Shown: positions 1-11,570 of the stretch, piece after piece
Layout of the letters: each line of letters begins with the position of its first letter
Numbering within the stretch: the stretch's first letter is position 1
NCBI GenBank assembly: GCA_017417025.1
Contig: JAFPZY010000044.1
Coordinates: forward strand, 1-32,028
Source: Paludibacteraceae bacterium
Lineage (GTDB): Bacteria > Bacteroidota > Bacteroidia > Bacteroidales > Paludibacteraceae
DNA length: 32,028 bases
Direction of reading: 5' to 3'
Program-made: the position numbers and the translations under genes
The notes under the pieces: model-generated
The model's database searches: none
What the model was told of the DNA's origin: nothing
Seen by the model: only the letters and a program-made list of their open reading frames with translations

Positions 1-207
1 TGTTGCTGCTGTTGCTGTTGCTGTTTATCCTGTTGCTGCTGCAACTGTTGCTGTTGTTGCTTATCCTGTTGCTGCTGCAACTGTTGCTGTTGTTGCTTAT
101 CCTGTTGCTGCTGCAACTGTTGCTGTTGTTGCTTATCCTGTTGCTGCTGCAACTGTTGCTGTTGCTGTTTATCCTGTTGCTGCTGCAACTGTTGCTGCTG
201 TTGCTGC
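1..207 (-). repeat. 36-bp in-frame tandem repeat coding for poly-Gln
   Basis: The pentamer TATCC recurs at 26, 62, 98, 134 and 170, exactly 36 bp apart, within CTG/TTG-rich sequence. On the coding (minus) strand each unit gives D-K followed by ten Gln/Leu residues. The units are nearly identical, with third-position CAA/CAG differences only in some copies. The array continues beyond the left edge. Because the unit is a multiple of three, copy-number change would lengthen or shorten the protein without breaking the frame. Confidence 0.9.
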
Positions 208-506
208 CCCTGCTCGTCTTTCTTCACCGGTGCCGGAGCAGGCTCCTCATATTTCACGGGAGCTATTTTCGGCTCCTCTGGCACAGGCTGTTCCTTGCCA
301 TGAAAAGCCTCCCACTGCTTTTCCATCATAGCGGCATATTGCTCGTTGATGCGTTTACGGAATGCATCAAACTCCGCTTGCCTGTCCTGTTTGAACTGGT
401 TGAAACCTGCCTGCTGCTGGCGACGGAACTGCTCAAAACTGTCGTTCTGCGCCCACAAGGCAAGCGACGACATGAGCGCTATCAATATGATGGAAATATG
501 TTTCAT
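1..506 (-). CDS. Gln-rich exported protein with 12-residue repeats (partial, C-terminus off window)
   Basis: An open frame on the minus strand starts with ATG at 506 and runs off the left edge, giving about 168 residues. The N-terminus (MKHISIILIALMSSLALWAQ) is a typical signal peptide with cleavage likely after AWAQ-like residues, so the protein should be exported. Residues about 23-65 are charged and aromatic, with FEQFRRQQQ, FNQFKQDRQ and FDAFRKR phrases that suggest helix or coiled coil. A short Pro/Glu/Lys linker follows. From about residue 100 the protein is almost pure Gln, made of repeats of DKQQQQQLQQQQ. I do not recognise the family. Similar Phe/Gln N-terminal segments occur ahead of catalytic domains in some Bacteroidetes exported proteins, so an enzymatic domain may lie beyond the edge (inference). 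The plus-strand Leu-rich frame here is only the antisense of the CAG/CAA repeat. Confidence 0.75.
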   Translation of the reverse strand, partial: MKHISIILIALMSSLALWAQNDSFEQFRRQQQAGFNQFKQDRQAEFDAFRKRINEQYAAMMEKQWEAFHGKEQPVPEEPKIAPVKYEEPAPAPVKKDEQGQQQQQQLQQQQDKQQQQQLQQQQDKQQQQQLQQQQDKQQQQQLQQQQDKQQQQQLQQQQDKQQQQQQQ

Positions 507-530
507 GGCATAGTTATAAAATGAAGTTGT

Positions 531-572
531 AAAAAACCCCGCGCTATCCTGCCTCTCGGCAAGATAGCGGGG
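531..572 (-). terminator. Rho-independent terminator of the 638-1315 gene
   Basis: Read on the minus strand, a long G/C-rich stem (CCCCGCTATC ... GATAG-GC-CGGGG, with a 2-nt bulge, extended by TGCC/GGCA around a TCTC-type loop; plus coordinates 537-572) is followed directly by six T residues. It lies about 65 nt after the stop codon of the minus-strand gene at 638-1315 and upstream of the Gln-rich gene, so it should separate the two transcripts. Confidence 0.85.
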
Positions 573-637
573 AATAGGAAATCAGTTTCTGCAAATGAGA
601 GCCTTAGTCGTCATTTGAAAAAACGGGAAGCAAGTTC

Positions 638-1315
638 TTATTTGAAACCGAGAGCCTCGTCAAGCTGGTTGTGGAGCTTCTGTCCCTTCTCCTCCATAGT
701 CTGACGGATAGCTTTCTTGGCTGCCGACTTTGCCATGTCGCCGCTGTAAGCGATGCGGACCATCACCTCTTTGTTCTTGTTGTTCAGGGTGCGGTAGCAC
801 TCAACTGTCGTAATAACACGCTGGATGCTCTGGCTGATAAGATTCTTGCTTGCCATAACGGTCTCTGTCAGCGACTCGGCCTCCTCGGCGCTCAGCTGGT
901 TGTTGGCAACGGTGTTCTCCACAAGAGCTGCAACCTCTGTCTGTATCTGGCCTGCCAAATTGGTGATGGCAAGGCTCGTGGCTGCGGTCTTGGCTGCATC
1001 ATAGTTGCCGCCCACCGACTGTGCATTGGCCATAATGTATTTCGGATACAGGTCCTCGCCGAATTCATACTCCATCAGGTAACTGCGCTCAAGCTGCTTT
1101 TCAAGGGGCAGAGCACCCGGAGATACCACCCAGCCTTCTTTCTTGAGGCGCTTGGCCTCTTTCCTTACTGATTTGCTGACGCGGGCGGTAAGGTCTTTCT
1201 TGGCCATCTTGCGGATTTCCTGACGCTCCTTGCGGATTTCTTTCAGATTGTCATCTGCGAAGCTTGCACTGCAAACAATTGCCAGTGCCATTGCCATCAT
1301 GATAAGTTTTTTCAT
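638..1315 (-). CDS. Exported Bacteroidetes-conserved protein of unknown function
   Basis: A 225-residue protein when started at the ATG at 1315. The frame is open further upstream, but those ATGs lie at or before the promoter -7 box at 1384-1391, so they cannot be used from it. The N-terminus (MKKLIMMAMALAIVCSASFA) is a clean signal peptide. A Lys/Arg-rich helical stretch follows (EIRKERQEIRKMAKK), then a Trp-Val-Val-Ser-Pro-Gly-Ala-Leu-Pro segment. The Ala/Thr-rich helical body contains LAGQIQTEVAALVENTV and SKNLISQSIQRVI, resembling proteins seen across Bacteroides and Prevotella that have no assigned function. No catalytic motif is visible. It has its own promoter and its own terminator, so it is probably monocistronic. 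The location (periplasm or outer membrane) is inferred from the signal peptide. Confidence 0.85.
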   Translation of the reverse strand: MKKLIMMAMALAIVCSASFADDNLKEIRKERQEIRKMAKKDLTARVSKSVRKEAKRLKKEGWVVSPGALPLEKQLERSYLMEYEFGEDLYPKYIMANAQSVGGNYDAAKTAATSLAITNLAGQIQTEVAALVENTVANNQLSAEEAESLTETVMASKNLISQSIQRVITTVECYRTLNNKNKEVMVRIAYSGDMAKSAAKKAIRQTMEEKGQKLHNQLDEALGFK

Positions 1316-1383
1316 AATCAAAAAAAGTTTAATTAATAAATGGTTTATGATTAATTGTTGTTGCTCCGACTTCTTACTGCCTG

Positions 1384-1415
1384 CAAAGATACGCCATATT
1401 TTCCATTCCTGCAAA
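1384..1415 (-). promoter_or_regulatory. Bacteroidetes-type promoter for the 638-1315 gene
   Basis: On the minus strand, TTTG (plus 1412-1415) is followed after exactly 20 nt by TATCTTTG (plus 1384-1391). This matches the Bacteroidetes primary-sigma consensus TTTG / TAnnTTTG. It implies a leader of roughly 60 nt before the ATG at 1315 and fixes that ATG as the first usable start. Confidence 0.8.
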
Positions 1416-1515
1416 TAAAAACTACAAAAAAGTCAAAAAAAAATCAGCAAATCGCCACTTCGCATATTACACAACAGAAAAAGTGAATTTATTTTTATAT
1501 TTTTGCAGGAAAAAC

Positions 1516-1546
1516 TTGCACAAGCAAGAAAAATGTTGTATCTTTG
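1516..1546 (+). promoter_or_regulatory. Bacteroidetes-type promoter for the nuclease/ligA run
   Basis: TTG at 1516-1518, 20 nt, then TATCTTTG at 1539-1546. It is divergent from the minus-strand promoter about 100 bp away. It rules out ATGs at 1503 and 1533 as starts of the following gene. No strong terminator is visible between here and 12545, so it could also contribute to transcription of ligA, dapA, murC and the fts genes (inference). Confidence 0.75.
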
Positions 1547-1607
1547 CACGCTTATATTTATAATGAGTAAAAGCAGCAAAAAGAACGTAAAGGAAATAAC
1601 ACAGATT

Positions 1608-5302
<3,695 letters not shown>

Positions 5303-5306
5303 AGAG

Positions 5307-5831
5307 ATGTTTGAGAATCTGAAAAACAGAATATTTGAGCACCGGCTGAAAAAACAGCCGCCAAGAAACATACGCTTTCCTCACTATGAGGATGTAAAAG
5401 ACATACTCCTTATATATGAAAGCGACATCATGGAGAAAAACGCCGCTATAAAAGAGATTGCACGGAAACTGCAAGATGAGGGCAAAAACGTGACTACATG
5501 GGGCTATGTGGACCGCAAAGACGTGAGTTCGCCGCAACTGCCCAATAGCCGTATGACAGGGAAAAGCGACCTCTCCCTGACAGGCGCGCTTGACAAGAAA
5601 CTGGCGGAGGACCTCCGGTCGGCACACTACGACTTGCTTATAGACCTCACCCAGCACCCTTGTCTCCCGTTGCACTACGCCGCAATGCTGGCAAACTGCA
5701 CTTTCAAGGCGGGGAGACATATTGTGGACGGACTGCACGACCTTATGATAGATACGGAGCCTGACGACAATCCAAACGTGCTGTACAAACAGATAATGCA
5801 CTTCATAACTACGATAAAAAGCAATGACTGA
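5307..5831 (+). CDS. Small Bacteroidetes-conserved protein between ligA and dapA (DUF6913-like)
   Basis: 174 residues, no signal peptide or membrane segment, so probably cytoplasmic. The N-terminus is basic (FENLKNRIFEHRLKKQPPRN). A mixed alpha/beta body follows, including DILLIYESD, GKNVTTWGYVD, YDLLIDLTQHPCLPLHYAAMLANC and KAGRH. I associate this pattern with an uncharacterised Bacteroidetes family often found next to dapA (annotated as DUF6913, from memory). Its function is unknown. It starts 4 nt after ligA, and its last 8 bases (ATGACTGA) overlap the dapA start, so it is very probably co-translated with both. The conserved position suggests a housekeeping role, but nothing in the sequence identifies a reaction. 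Confidence 0.85.
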   Translation: MFENLKNRIFEHRLKKQPPRNIRFPHYEDVKDILLIYESDIMEKNAAIKEIARKLQDEGKNVTTWGYVDRKDVSSPQLPNSRMTGKSDLSLTGALDKKLAEDLRSAHYDLLIDLTQHPCLPLHYAAMLANCTFKAGRHIVDGLHDLMIDTEPDDNPNVLYKQIMHFITTIKSND

Positions 5832-6741
5832 AGCATATACACAACTCTGCGGGCTGGGGACTGCACTTATTACCCCTTTTCGCGCTGATGGAAGCATTGA
5901 CGACGATGCTCTGCGCCGGTTGCTTGACCGGCAAATCGCAGGTGGAGCCGACTATCTGGTGGTGCTCGGCACTACAGGAGAGGCGGCTACACTGACCCGC
6001 ACCGAGAAAATACATGTAATCACGACTGTGACAGACTATGTCCGCGGCAGACTGCCGCTCGTGCTCGGGCTGGGCGGAAACAACACCGCCGCAGTGGTCG
6101 AAGAACTTGCAGAGCTGGCACCTGTGCTGAAGGCGCATTTCAGCGCCATATTAAGCGTGTGCCCCTACTACAACAAGCCCTCACAAGAGGGGCTGTTCAG
6201 GCACTTCAAGGCTGTGGCGGAGGCATCGCCGGTGCCGGTTATTCTGTACAACGTGCCGGGCAGGACGGGAGTAAACATGCTGCCGGAAACAGTCATCAGG
6301 CTTCGTGAAGCTGTCCCTGAACGGATTATCGCTATCAAGGAAGCTTCCGGCGACACTGCACAGATACGCCGGCTTATCAGCATGGCTGAAGCCGGCAAGG
6401 CCAATACCGCCGGACAGCGTATGCTGGTCATCTCCGGCGACGATGGCATAACGGCAGAACTCATGGACGCAGGGGCGGACGGACTTATCTCCGTGGCAGC
6501 CAACGCCTTTCCTGATGTATTCAGGCGCATTGTGCATTGTCATGACCACAGCCTCCAACAGGAATATGCCTCTATGGTGCGCCTGCTGTTCGCAGAAGGT
6601 AATCCGGCGGGGATAAAGACCGTGCTTGCCCTTCAAGGTGCAGTTGAAAACATTCTGCGTCTGCCGCTTGTGGCAAATTCGGAAAAAGTACAGAAAGAAA
6701 TTAAGCTTCAGCTCAAGCACTTGGAGAACTCTGGCAAATAA
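5824..6741 (+). CDS. dapA: 4-hydroxy-tetrahydrodipicolinate synthase DapA
   Basis: 305 residues. It condenses pyruvate with aspartate semialdehyde, the first committed step to diaminopimelate and lysine, and so supplies the peptidoglycan cross-link residue used with the mur pathway. The TIM-barrel signatures are intact: GTTGEAATL (Thr 50/51), CPYYNKPSQEG, LYNVPGRTG (Tyr 142), and IKEASGD with the Schiff-base Lys 172, then VISGDDG. The start ATG 5824 lies inside the end of the preceding gene (8-bp overlap). murC begins 7 nt after the stop. Placing dapA directly before murC puts two cell-wall precursor functions in one transcript. Confidence 0.97.
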   Translation: MTEAYTQLCGLGTALITPFRADGSIDDDALRRLLDRQIAGGADYLVVLGTTGEAATLTRTEKIHVITTVTDYVRGRLPLVLGLGGNNTAAVVEELAELAPVLKAHFSAILSVCPYYNKPSQEGLFRHFKAVAEASPVPVILYNVPGRTGVNMLPETVIRLREAVPERIIAIKEASGDTAQIRRLISMAEAGKANTAGQRMLVISGDDGITAELMDAGADGLISVAANAFPDVFRRIVHCHDHSLQQEYASMVRLLFAEGNPAGIKTVLALQGAVENILRLPLVANSEKVQKEIKLQLKHLENSGK

Positions 6742-6748
6742 AAAACAC

Positions 6749-8209
6749 ATGAGCGGCACCGACAACATAAAACATCTCTATTTTCTTGGCATAGGCGGCA
6801 TTGGCATGTCGGCTCTGGCACGCTATTTTGCGCAGAAAGGCTGCCACGTTGCAGGGTACGACCGTACACGCTCACCGCTTACAGCCGCTCTGGAAAAAGA
6901 GGGGATACACATTGTCTTTGACGGCGAAGACAAAGGCGCAGAAATACAGCGCATCGGAAAAAACATGCCGCCTATTGGCACACTGGTGGTGAGGACTCCC
7001 GCCGTGCCGGAAGACGAGACCTTATATATTTGGCTGCGCGAAAACGGCTACAACATAGTGAAACGCGCAGAGCTGCTTGGCATAGTGAGCCGCATGCCGC
7101 ATAAGAACGCTGACGGCACATGCAGCAGAACAAAAGCCTTGTGTGTAGCCGGCACACACGGCAAAACCACCACCTCCACCCTCCTGGCGCACATACTGCA
7201 CAACAGCAGCAAAGGAGCCAATGCTTTTCTTGGCGGCATAAGCAACAACACTGGCAGCAACCTGCTGATTGACCTGAACAGCAACCTTGTGGTGGTAGAG
7301 GCGGACGAGTTCGACCGCTCCTTCCACCGGCTGACCCCGTACATGTCTGTCATAACCAGCATCGACCCCGACCATCTCGACATCTACGGGAGCGCGGAGG
7401 CTTATCAGGAAGGCTTCGACATCTACGCAGGACTGGTCGAAGATACCGTCATTCTGCACAAAGGCTGTCGGCTGAACAATCCCCGATGCAGAGTGCTGAC
7501 ATACTCGGCTACTGAGAAAGCGGACTTCATGGCGCTGAACATCCGCGCCGGCGGCGGCAGCATCGTGTTCGACCTGCTTGCCCCTGACTGCACAACGACT
7601 GACGGCAGACGTGATGCTGTCACTATAAAAGACATAAAACTCGGAGTGCCGGCATGGATAAACATAGAAAACGCTGTGGCAGCAATGGCTGTCGCATGGC
7701 TTAATGGGGCGACAGAAGATGAGCTGAAGAACGGAGTCGCCTCGTTCAAAGGTGTTTACAGGAGGTTCGATGTGCACATAAGCACACCTGCGCTGACATA
7801 CATCGACGACTATGCACACCACCCCACTGAACTGCAGGCCTCTCTCATGTCTGTAAGGAAGATATATCCCGACCGCCGCCTGACGGCTGTTTTTCAGCCG
7901 CACCTCTACAGCCGGACGCGTGACTTTATGGACGACTTCGCCAAAGTGCTCGCCACTGCCGATGACCTGCTCCTGCTGCCTGTCTATCCGGCACGCGAGC
8001 TGCCGATAGAAGGAGTAACATCCGACAAACTGGCGGAAAAATGCAGACAATACGGAAACAAGAAAGCCGAAGTAATACAAAAAGCCGCCCTTGCAAAAAG
8101 GCTGAAGGAACTGCTTGAAGACAACACTCCGAGAGTGATAATGACCCTCGGCGCGGGCGACATCGACCGCCTTGTGCCTGACCTTACCATGCAACTGAAA
8201 AAACTATGA
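6749..8209 (+). CDS. murC: UDP-N-acetylmuramate--L-alanine ligase MurC
   Basis: 486 residues from ATG 6749. The frame is open upstream into dapA, but the conserved N-terminus (HLYFLGIGGIGMSALARYF, the UDP-binding glycine motif) begins only a few residues after this ATG. It adds L-Ala to UDP-MurNAc in the cytoplasm using ATP. The P-loop GTHGKTTT starts at residue 135. Mur-ligase motifs VVVEADEFDRSF, DPDHLDIYG, YIDDYAHHPTEL and VFQPHLYSRTRDF are all present. It is slightly longer than the E. coli enzyme. A 4-bp ATGA overlap links it to ftsQ. The N-acetylmuramoyl pathway genes normally before it (murG, ftsW, murD) are absent here. Confidence 0.97.
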   Translation: MSGTDNIKHLYFLGIGGIGMSALARYFAQKGCHVAGYDRTRSPLTAALEKEGIHIVFDGEDKGAEIQRIGKNMPPIGTLVVRTPAVPEDETLYIWLRENGYNIVKRAELLGIVSRMPHKNADGTCSRTKALCVAGTHGKTTTSTLLAHILHNSSKGANAFLGGISNNTGSNLLIDLNSNLVVVEADEFDRSFHRLTPYMSVITSIDPDHLDIYGSAEAYQEGFDIYAGLVEDTVILHKGCRLNNPRCRVLTYSATEKADFMALNIRAGGGSIVFDLLAPDCTTTDGRRDAVTIKDIKLGVPAWINIENAVAAMAVAWLNGATEDELKNGVASFKGVYRRFDVHISTPALTYIDDYAHHPTELQASLMSVRKIYPDRRLTAVFQPHLYSRTRDFMDDFAKVLATADDLLLLPVYPARELPIEGVTSDKLAEKCRQYGNKKAEVIQKAALAKRLKELLEDNTPRVIMTLGAGDIDRLVPDLTMQLKKL

Positions 8210-8949
8210 AGCGCAACATACAAATAATACTGACCTCATGTGCCGCAGTAATGGCTGTAGTGGCCATTCTTTGCTGCCTTGCAACTGCATGCACGCATAT
8301 AAGGCAAGGCGTATGCAAACAGCTGGTCATCAATATCGCCGACAAAGAGCAGCGCTATTTCATAACCGAAAAAGAGATAACCTCCACTCTTTCTCAAAAC
8401 GGGCTGGCTGTTGTTGGCAAAGACATGGAAAGCATTATCACACAGCACATTGAGGACATCGTCAGGAGCCACGAGATAGTGCGCACGGCCGAATGTTACA
8501 AAACACAGCTCGGCGATGTAAGGATCGACCTGACACAGCGTGTACCGCTGCTCAGAGTCACTACTCCGGCCGAAAGCTATTTCATCGACACCGACAGAAA
8601 ACGCATGCCCGTGCGGGCTGGCATAAACTCTAAAGTGATTCCTGTAAACGGACATGTGGGGCAGCAGATGGCGCAGAGCGAAATTGCCGATTTTGTCGTA
8701 TGGATGCAGGACAACACCTATTGGAGTTCGCGCATAACAGCCATTGACGTTAAAGAAGGTAAGCAGTTTGTCCTGCGCCGGCAGGACGGCTCGCGCATCC
8801 TGCTCGGCGAACTCGCCGGCTACAAACAGAAACTCAAACGCCTGCGTATTTTCTTGGAAGAGAAAGAAAAAGGCGCTGATATACCGCAATACAAAGAAAT
8901 TGACCTGAGATACAAAGGGCAGGTAATTGGAAGAAAAAAACAAGATTAA
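8206..8949 (+). CDS. ftsQ: Cell division protein FtsQ/DivIB
   Basis: 247 residues. A short cytoplasmic N-terminus is followed by one membrane segment (residues about 8-28, ILTSCAAVMAVVAILCCLA) and a periplasmic domain, the FtsQ plan. The POTRA-like part includes YFITEKEITSTLSQ. The FtsQ domain contains YKTQLGDVRIDLTQRVPLLRV, YFIDTDRKRMPV, ITAIDVKE and IPQYKEIDLRYKGQVIGRK near the end. In the divisome FtsQ bridges FtsL/FtsB and the septal synthase complex. Its position between murC and ftsA is the classical dcw order and supports the call, since FtsQ is weakly conserved in sequence. The start overlaps the murC stop by 4 bp; ftsA follows after 3 nt. Confidence 0.93.
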   Translation: MKRNIQIILTSCAAVMAVVAILCCLATACTHIRQGVCKQLVINIADKEQRYFITEKEITSTLSQNGLAVVGKDMESIITQHIEDIVRSHEIVRTAECYKTQLGDVRIDLTQRVPLLRVTTPAESYFIDTDRKRMPVRAGINSKVIPVNGHVGQQMAQSEIADFVVWMQDNTYWSSRITAIDVKEGKQFVLRRQDGSRILLGELAGYKQKLKRLRIFLEEKEKGADIPQYKEIDLRYKGQVIGRKKQD

Positions 8950-8952
8950 GTT

Positions 8953-10245
8953 ATGGTCAGACAGAAAACAACACAAACAGAGGAACAGCCTCCGCTGGTC
9001 GCCATCGATTTGGGCAGCAGCAGCATACGTGCAATGGCGGCACAACGCATTGCCCCTGACATGCTCCGTATTCTGGGCGTGGAGAAAAACACTAAAAAAG
9101 CCTGCATCGACCGCGGGGCTGTGGTACAATCAACCAATGCAGGCTACATGATAAGCGAGGCCTTGCGACTCCTCGCCAACCGCATCGGGGTGGACAGACT
9201 CCAGCAGGCCTTCGTCCTGACTGGGGGAAGAAGCATGCAGACGGTGTCGGTCATGTCGAAACGTGACCTCGTACGCGAACACGAAATAACACAGGCTCTG
9301 CTGAATGAACTCAAAGACGAATGTAAGAACAATATAGAGCGCTGCAATCCGCAGGTCGCTGTTATGGATCTGCTCCCCACATACTATGTTCTTGATAAAA
9401 AAGAGCAGGACGAGATGCCGCTCCCGCCGCAACGGGCGACTCTGATAGAGGTGCACTACACCGCCTTCGTCTGCCGGAAAGAGTATCTGCAAAAAGTACA
9501 TGACAGTTTCGACCGCGCCGGCAAGGACGAAGAAGCCTGCTTCGTAAGACCCGATGCACTGCTGAGCGCACTGTCGGCTGAAGACAGCGACTTCCTCACG
9601 CAAGGCTGCGCCGTCCTTGACTTGGGGGCGCAAACCACCACGCTCTGCATCTACAAAGGCTGCCAGTATCTGGCCACTAAGGTCGTCCCGCTCGGCAGCT
9701 GGCACATCACACGCCTCATCGAGCAGGAGGGCATGGACATCAGATATGCGGAAACCATGAAGTGCAAATATGGCTGTGCCATGCCCGAACTTGTGGAAAC
9801 AGACCTGACAATGAACGTCCCGTCGGTGCTCAATCCGGGCGAAAAAATCAAAATCACCACAAAAGAGCTGGCGGCTACCATTCAAAGCAAGCTCGACGAA
9901 ATAATGGCTCCCCTCACCGAGGTACTGGCTCCCTTCGAAGAGAGGATAAAAACTCTGTTCATCACCGGTGGCGGCAGCAAACTGAACGGCATGGTCGAGT
10001 ATATCAGCTCCAAAACCTCTCTGGAGGTAATGTACGGAAGCCACGCATGCCTGCTTGCGCCTGACACTCCTGACGAATATTACAGCCCCGAATATTCCGC
10101 ACTCATAGGTGCACTCATTCTCGGCAGCGACTACCGCGAAATGCACAAAGACGAAGACGCGCCGCCAAGAAGCAAGAATTTCTGGGAAAAAGTCAAAAAT
10201 AAATTTGAAAACCAGACAATGCTATTATTCACCGATCAAAAATAA
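8953..10245 (+). CDS. ftsA: Cell division protein FtsA
   Basis: 430 residues, an actin-fold ATPase that tethers FtsZ to the inner membrane and recruits later divisome proteins. Phosphate-1 loop: VAIDLGSSSIRAMAA (from residue 16). The inserted 1C/SHS2 domain spans roughly residues 95-215. Phosphate-2 is AVLDLGAQTTTLCIY and the adenosine loop is FITGGGSKLNGMVEY. The C-terminus carries an amphipathic segment (NFWEKVKNKFENQTMLLF) that fits the membrane-targeting helix. An initial 12-residue polar tail precedes the fold. It starts 3 nt after ftsQ and ends 6 nt before ftsZ, so the fts trio is one unit. Confidence 0.97.
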   Translation: MVRQKTTQTEEQPPLVAIDLGSSSIRAMAAQRIAPDMLRILGVEKNTKKACIDRGAVVQSTNAGYMISEALRLLANRIGVDRLQQAFVLTGGRSMQTVSVMSKRDLVREHEITQALLNELKDECKNNIERCNPQVAVMDLLPTYYVLDKKEQDEMPLPPQRATLIEVHYTAFVCRKEYLQKVHDSFDRAGKDEEACFVRPDALLSALSAEDSDFLTQGCAVLDLGAQTTTLCIYKGCQYLATKVVPLGSWHITRLIEQEGMDIRYAETMKCKYGCAMPELVETDLTMNVPSVLNPGEKIKITTKELAATIQSKLDEIMAPLTEVLAPFEERIKTLFITGGGSKLNGMVEYISSKTSLEVMYGSHACLLAPDTPDEYYSPEYSALIGALILGSDYREMHKDEDAPPRSKNFWEKVKNKFENQTMLLFTDQK

Positions 10246-10251
10246 AAAATT

Positions 10252-11550
10252 ATGGATAAAGACGATTTGTTACCATTGACACTGGATATACAGGCAGACA
10301 CCATCATCAAAATTATGGGAGTCGGCGGTGGCGGATGCAATTCCGTTAACTACATGTACGGCAAAGGCATTAAGGACGTGTCATACCTTGTCTGCAACAC
10401 CGACAAACAGGCACTTTCCAAATCAAGCGTCCCTGCCAAGCTGCAGCTCGGACCCGGCTACGGAGCCGGAGGCAAGCCTGAGAAAGCGCAGGAATTTGCC
10501 GAAGAAAGCAAAGACCGCATCAAAGAGGCTCTTGACGACGGCACCAAGATGCTGTTCCTCACTGCCGGTATGGGCGGAGGCACCGGCACTGGCGCTGGTC
10601 CCATTGTGGCGGAAGTGGCGCAGTCTATGGGCATTCTCACGGTCGGCATCGTCACCATTCCTTTTGCCTTTGAGGGCAAACCCAAAATACGCAAAGCCAT
10701 GACCGGACTGGCAAAACTGGCGGAGCATGTGGACGCATTGCTCGTCATCAACAACCAAAAACTCATACAGATATATCCCGACCTCAATATCCTGAACGCC
10801 TTCTCCAAATCCGATGACGTGGTGTGCAATGCTGCAAAAGCCATTGCCGAAATCATCACTGTCCCGGGCCTGATTAACACTGACTTCCAGGATGTTTACA
10901 ACACACTCAAGGACGGCAATGTGGCTATTATGAACGTCGGCAGCGCCAACGGCGAGCGCCGTATCACGCGCGCCATACAAAACGCCCTCCAGTCACCGCT
11001 CGTCAATACCAACGATGTACACGGAGCCAAACGCCTCCTGCTCCAGCTCTACTGCTCCAGCGAAGCCGCCATCGAAACACAGGAGGCGGAGCAGATACAG
11101 GAATTCATACAGCAGGTCGGCGACGAAGTGGAAGTGCAGTGGGGTATCAGCATCGACGAGACACTCGGCGAGGACGTGCGCGTCACCATCATTGCCACAG
11201 GCTACGAGGTCAGCGATATTCCGAGCCTGACTGATGTTGTCGGCAAAATAAGCATCGAACAGGCCATCGACAACAACTACGTGAAAGTCCCCACACCGCA
11301 ACCTGCTGCAAATGAGCCGGCTAAAACAGACGAACCGGCAAAAGAGCCGGCACAAAACGCCAAGCCCAAAACACCTACGCAGCCTTCGGTTGATGACGAC
11401 CAGATTGAAATCACCTTCACCGATGATGCCATCGATATTCAGGACAATACCAAGCCGCAACAACCCGTCACTCCCGCTCAGCCGGAACCGCAACCCGAAA
11501 AAAAGCCTTCAGGCCTCTGGGGTAGTTGGATGCGCGGAAGACGGAAATAA
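10252..11550 (+). CDS. ftsZ: Cell division GTPase FtsZ
   Basis: 432 residues, the tubulin homologue forming the Z-ring. The N-terminal GTPase domain has IMGVGGGGCNSVNYM, NTDKQAL, the tubulin signature GGGTGTGAGP (around residue 108) and the synergy residues in INTDFQDV. The C-terminal domain ends near residue 335. It is followed by a long acidic, Pro/Ala/Lys-rich disordered linker (about residues 345-415). The protein ends GLWGSWMRGRRK, with no obvious DIPAFLR-type C-terminal peptide, so contact with FtsA may use this Trp/Arg tail (inference). It is preceded by ftsA with a 6-nt gap. The next membrane-protein gene starts 20 nt downstream. Confidence 0.98.
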   Translation: MDKDDLLPLTLDIQADTIIKIMGVGGGGCNSVNYMYGKGIKDVSYLVCNTDKQALSKSSVPAKLQLGPGYGAGGKPEKAQEFAEESKDRIKEALDDGTKMLFLTAGMGGGTGTGAGPIVAEVAQSMGILTVGIVTIPFAFEGKPKIRKAMTGLAKLAEHVDALLVINNQKLIQIYPDLNILNAFSKSDDVVCNAAKAIAEIITVPGLINTDFQDVYNTLKDGNVAIMNVGSANGERRITRAIQNALQSPLVNTNDVHGAKRLLLQLYCSSEAAIETQEAEQIQEFIQQVGDEVEVQWGISIDETLGEDVRVTIIATGYEVSDIPSLTDVVGKISIEQAIDNNYVKVPTPQPAANEPAKTDEPAKEPAQNAKPKTPTQPSVDDDQIEITFTDDAIDIQDNTKPQQPVTPAQPEPQPEKKPSGLWGSWMRGRRK

Positions 11551-11570
11551 CCCCCTAAAACACCACGTAT

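Noticed and set aside
3-524. Plus-strand Leu-rich open frame
   Set aside because: It is the antisense of a CAG/CAA repeat; the minus strand gives a signal peptide and an ATG-started gene.
1503-1607. Upstream ATGs (1503, 1533, 1563) as nuclease start
   Set aside because: 1503 and 1533 lie upstream of or in the promoter; 1563 would put a long charged stretch before the signal peptide.
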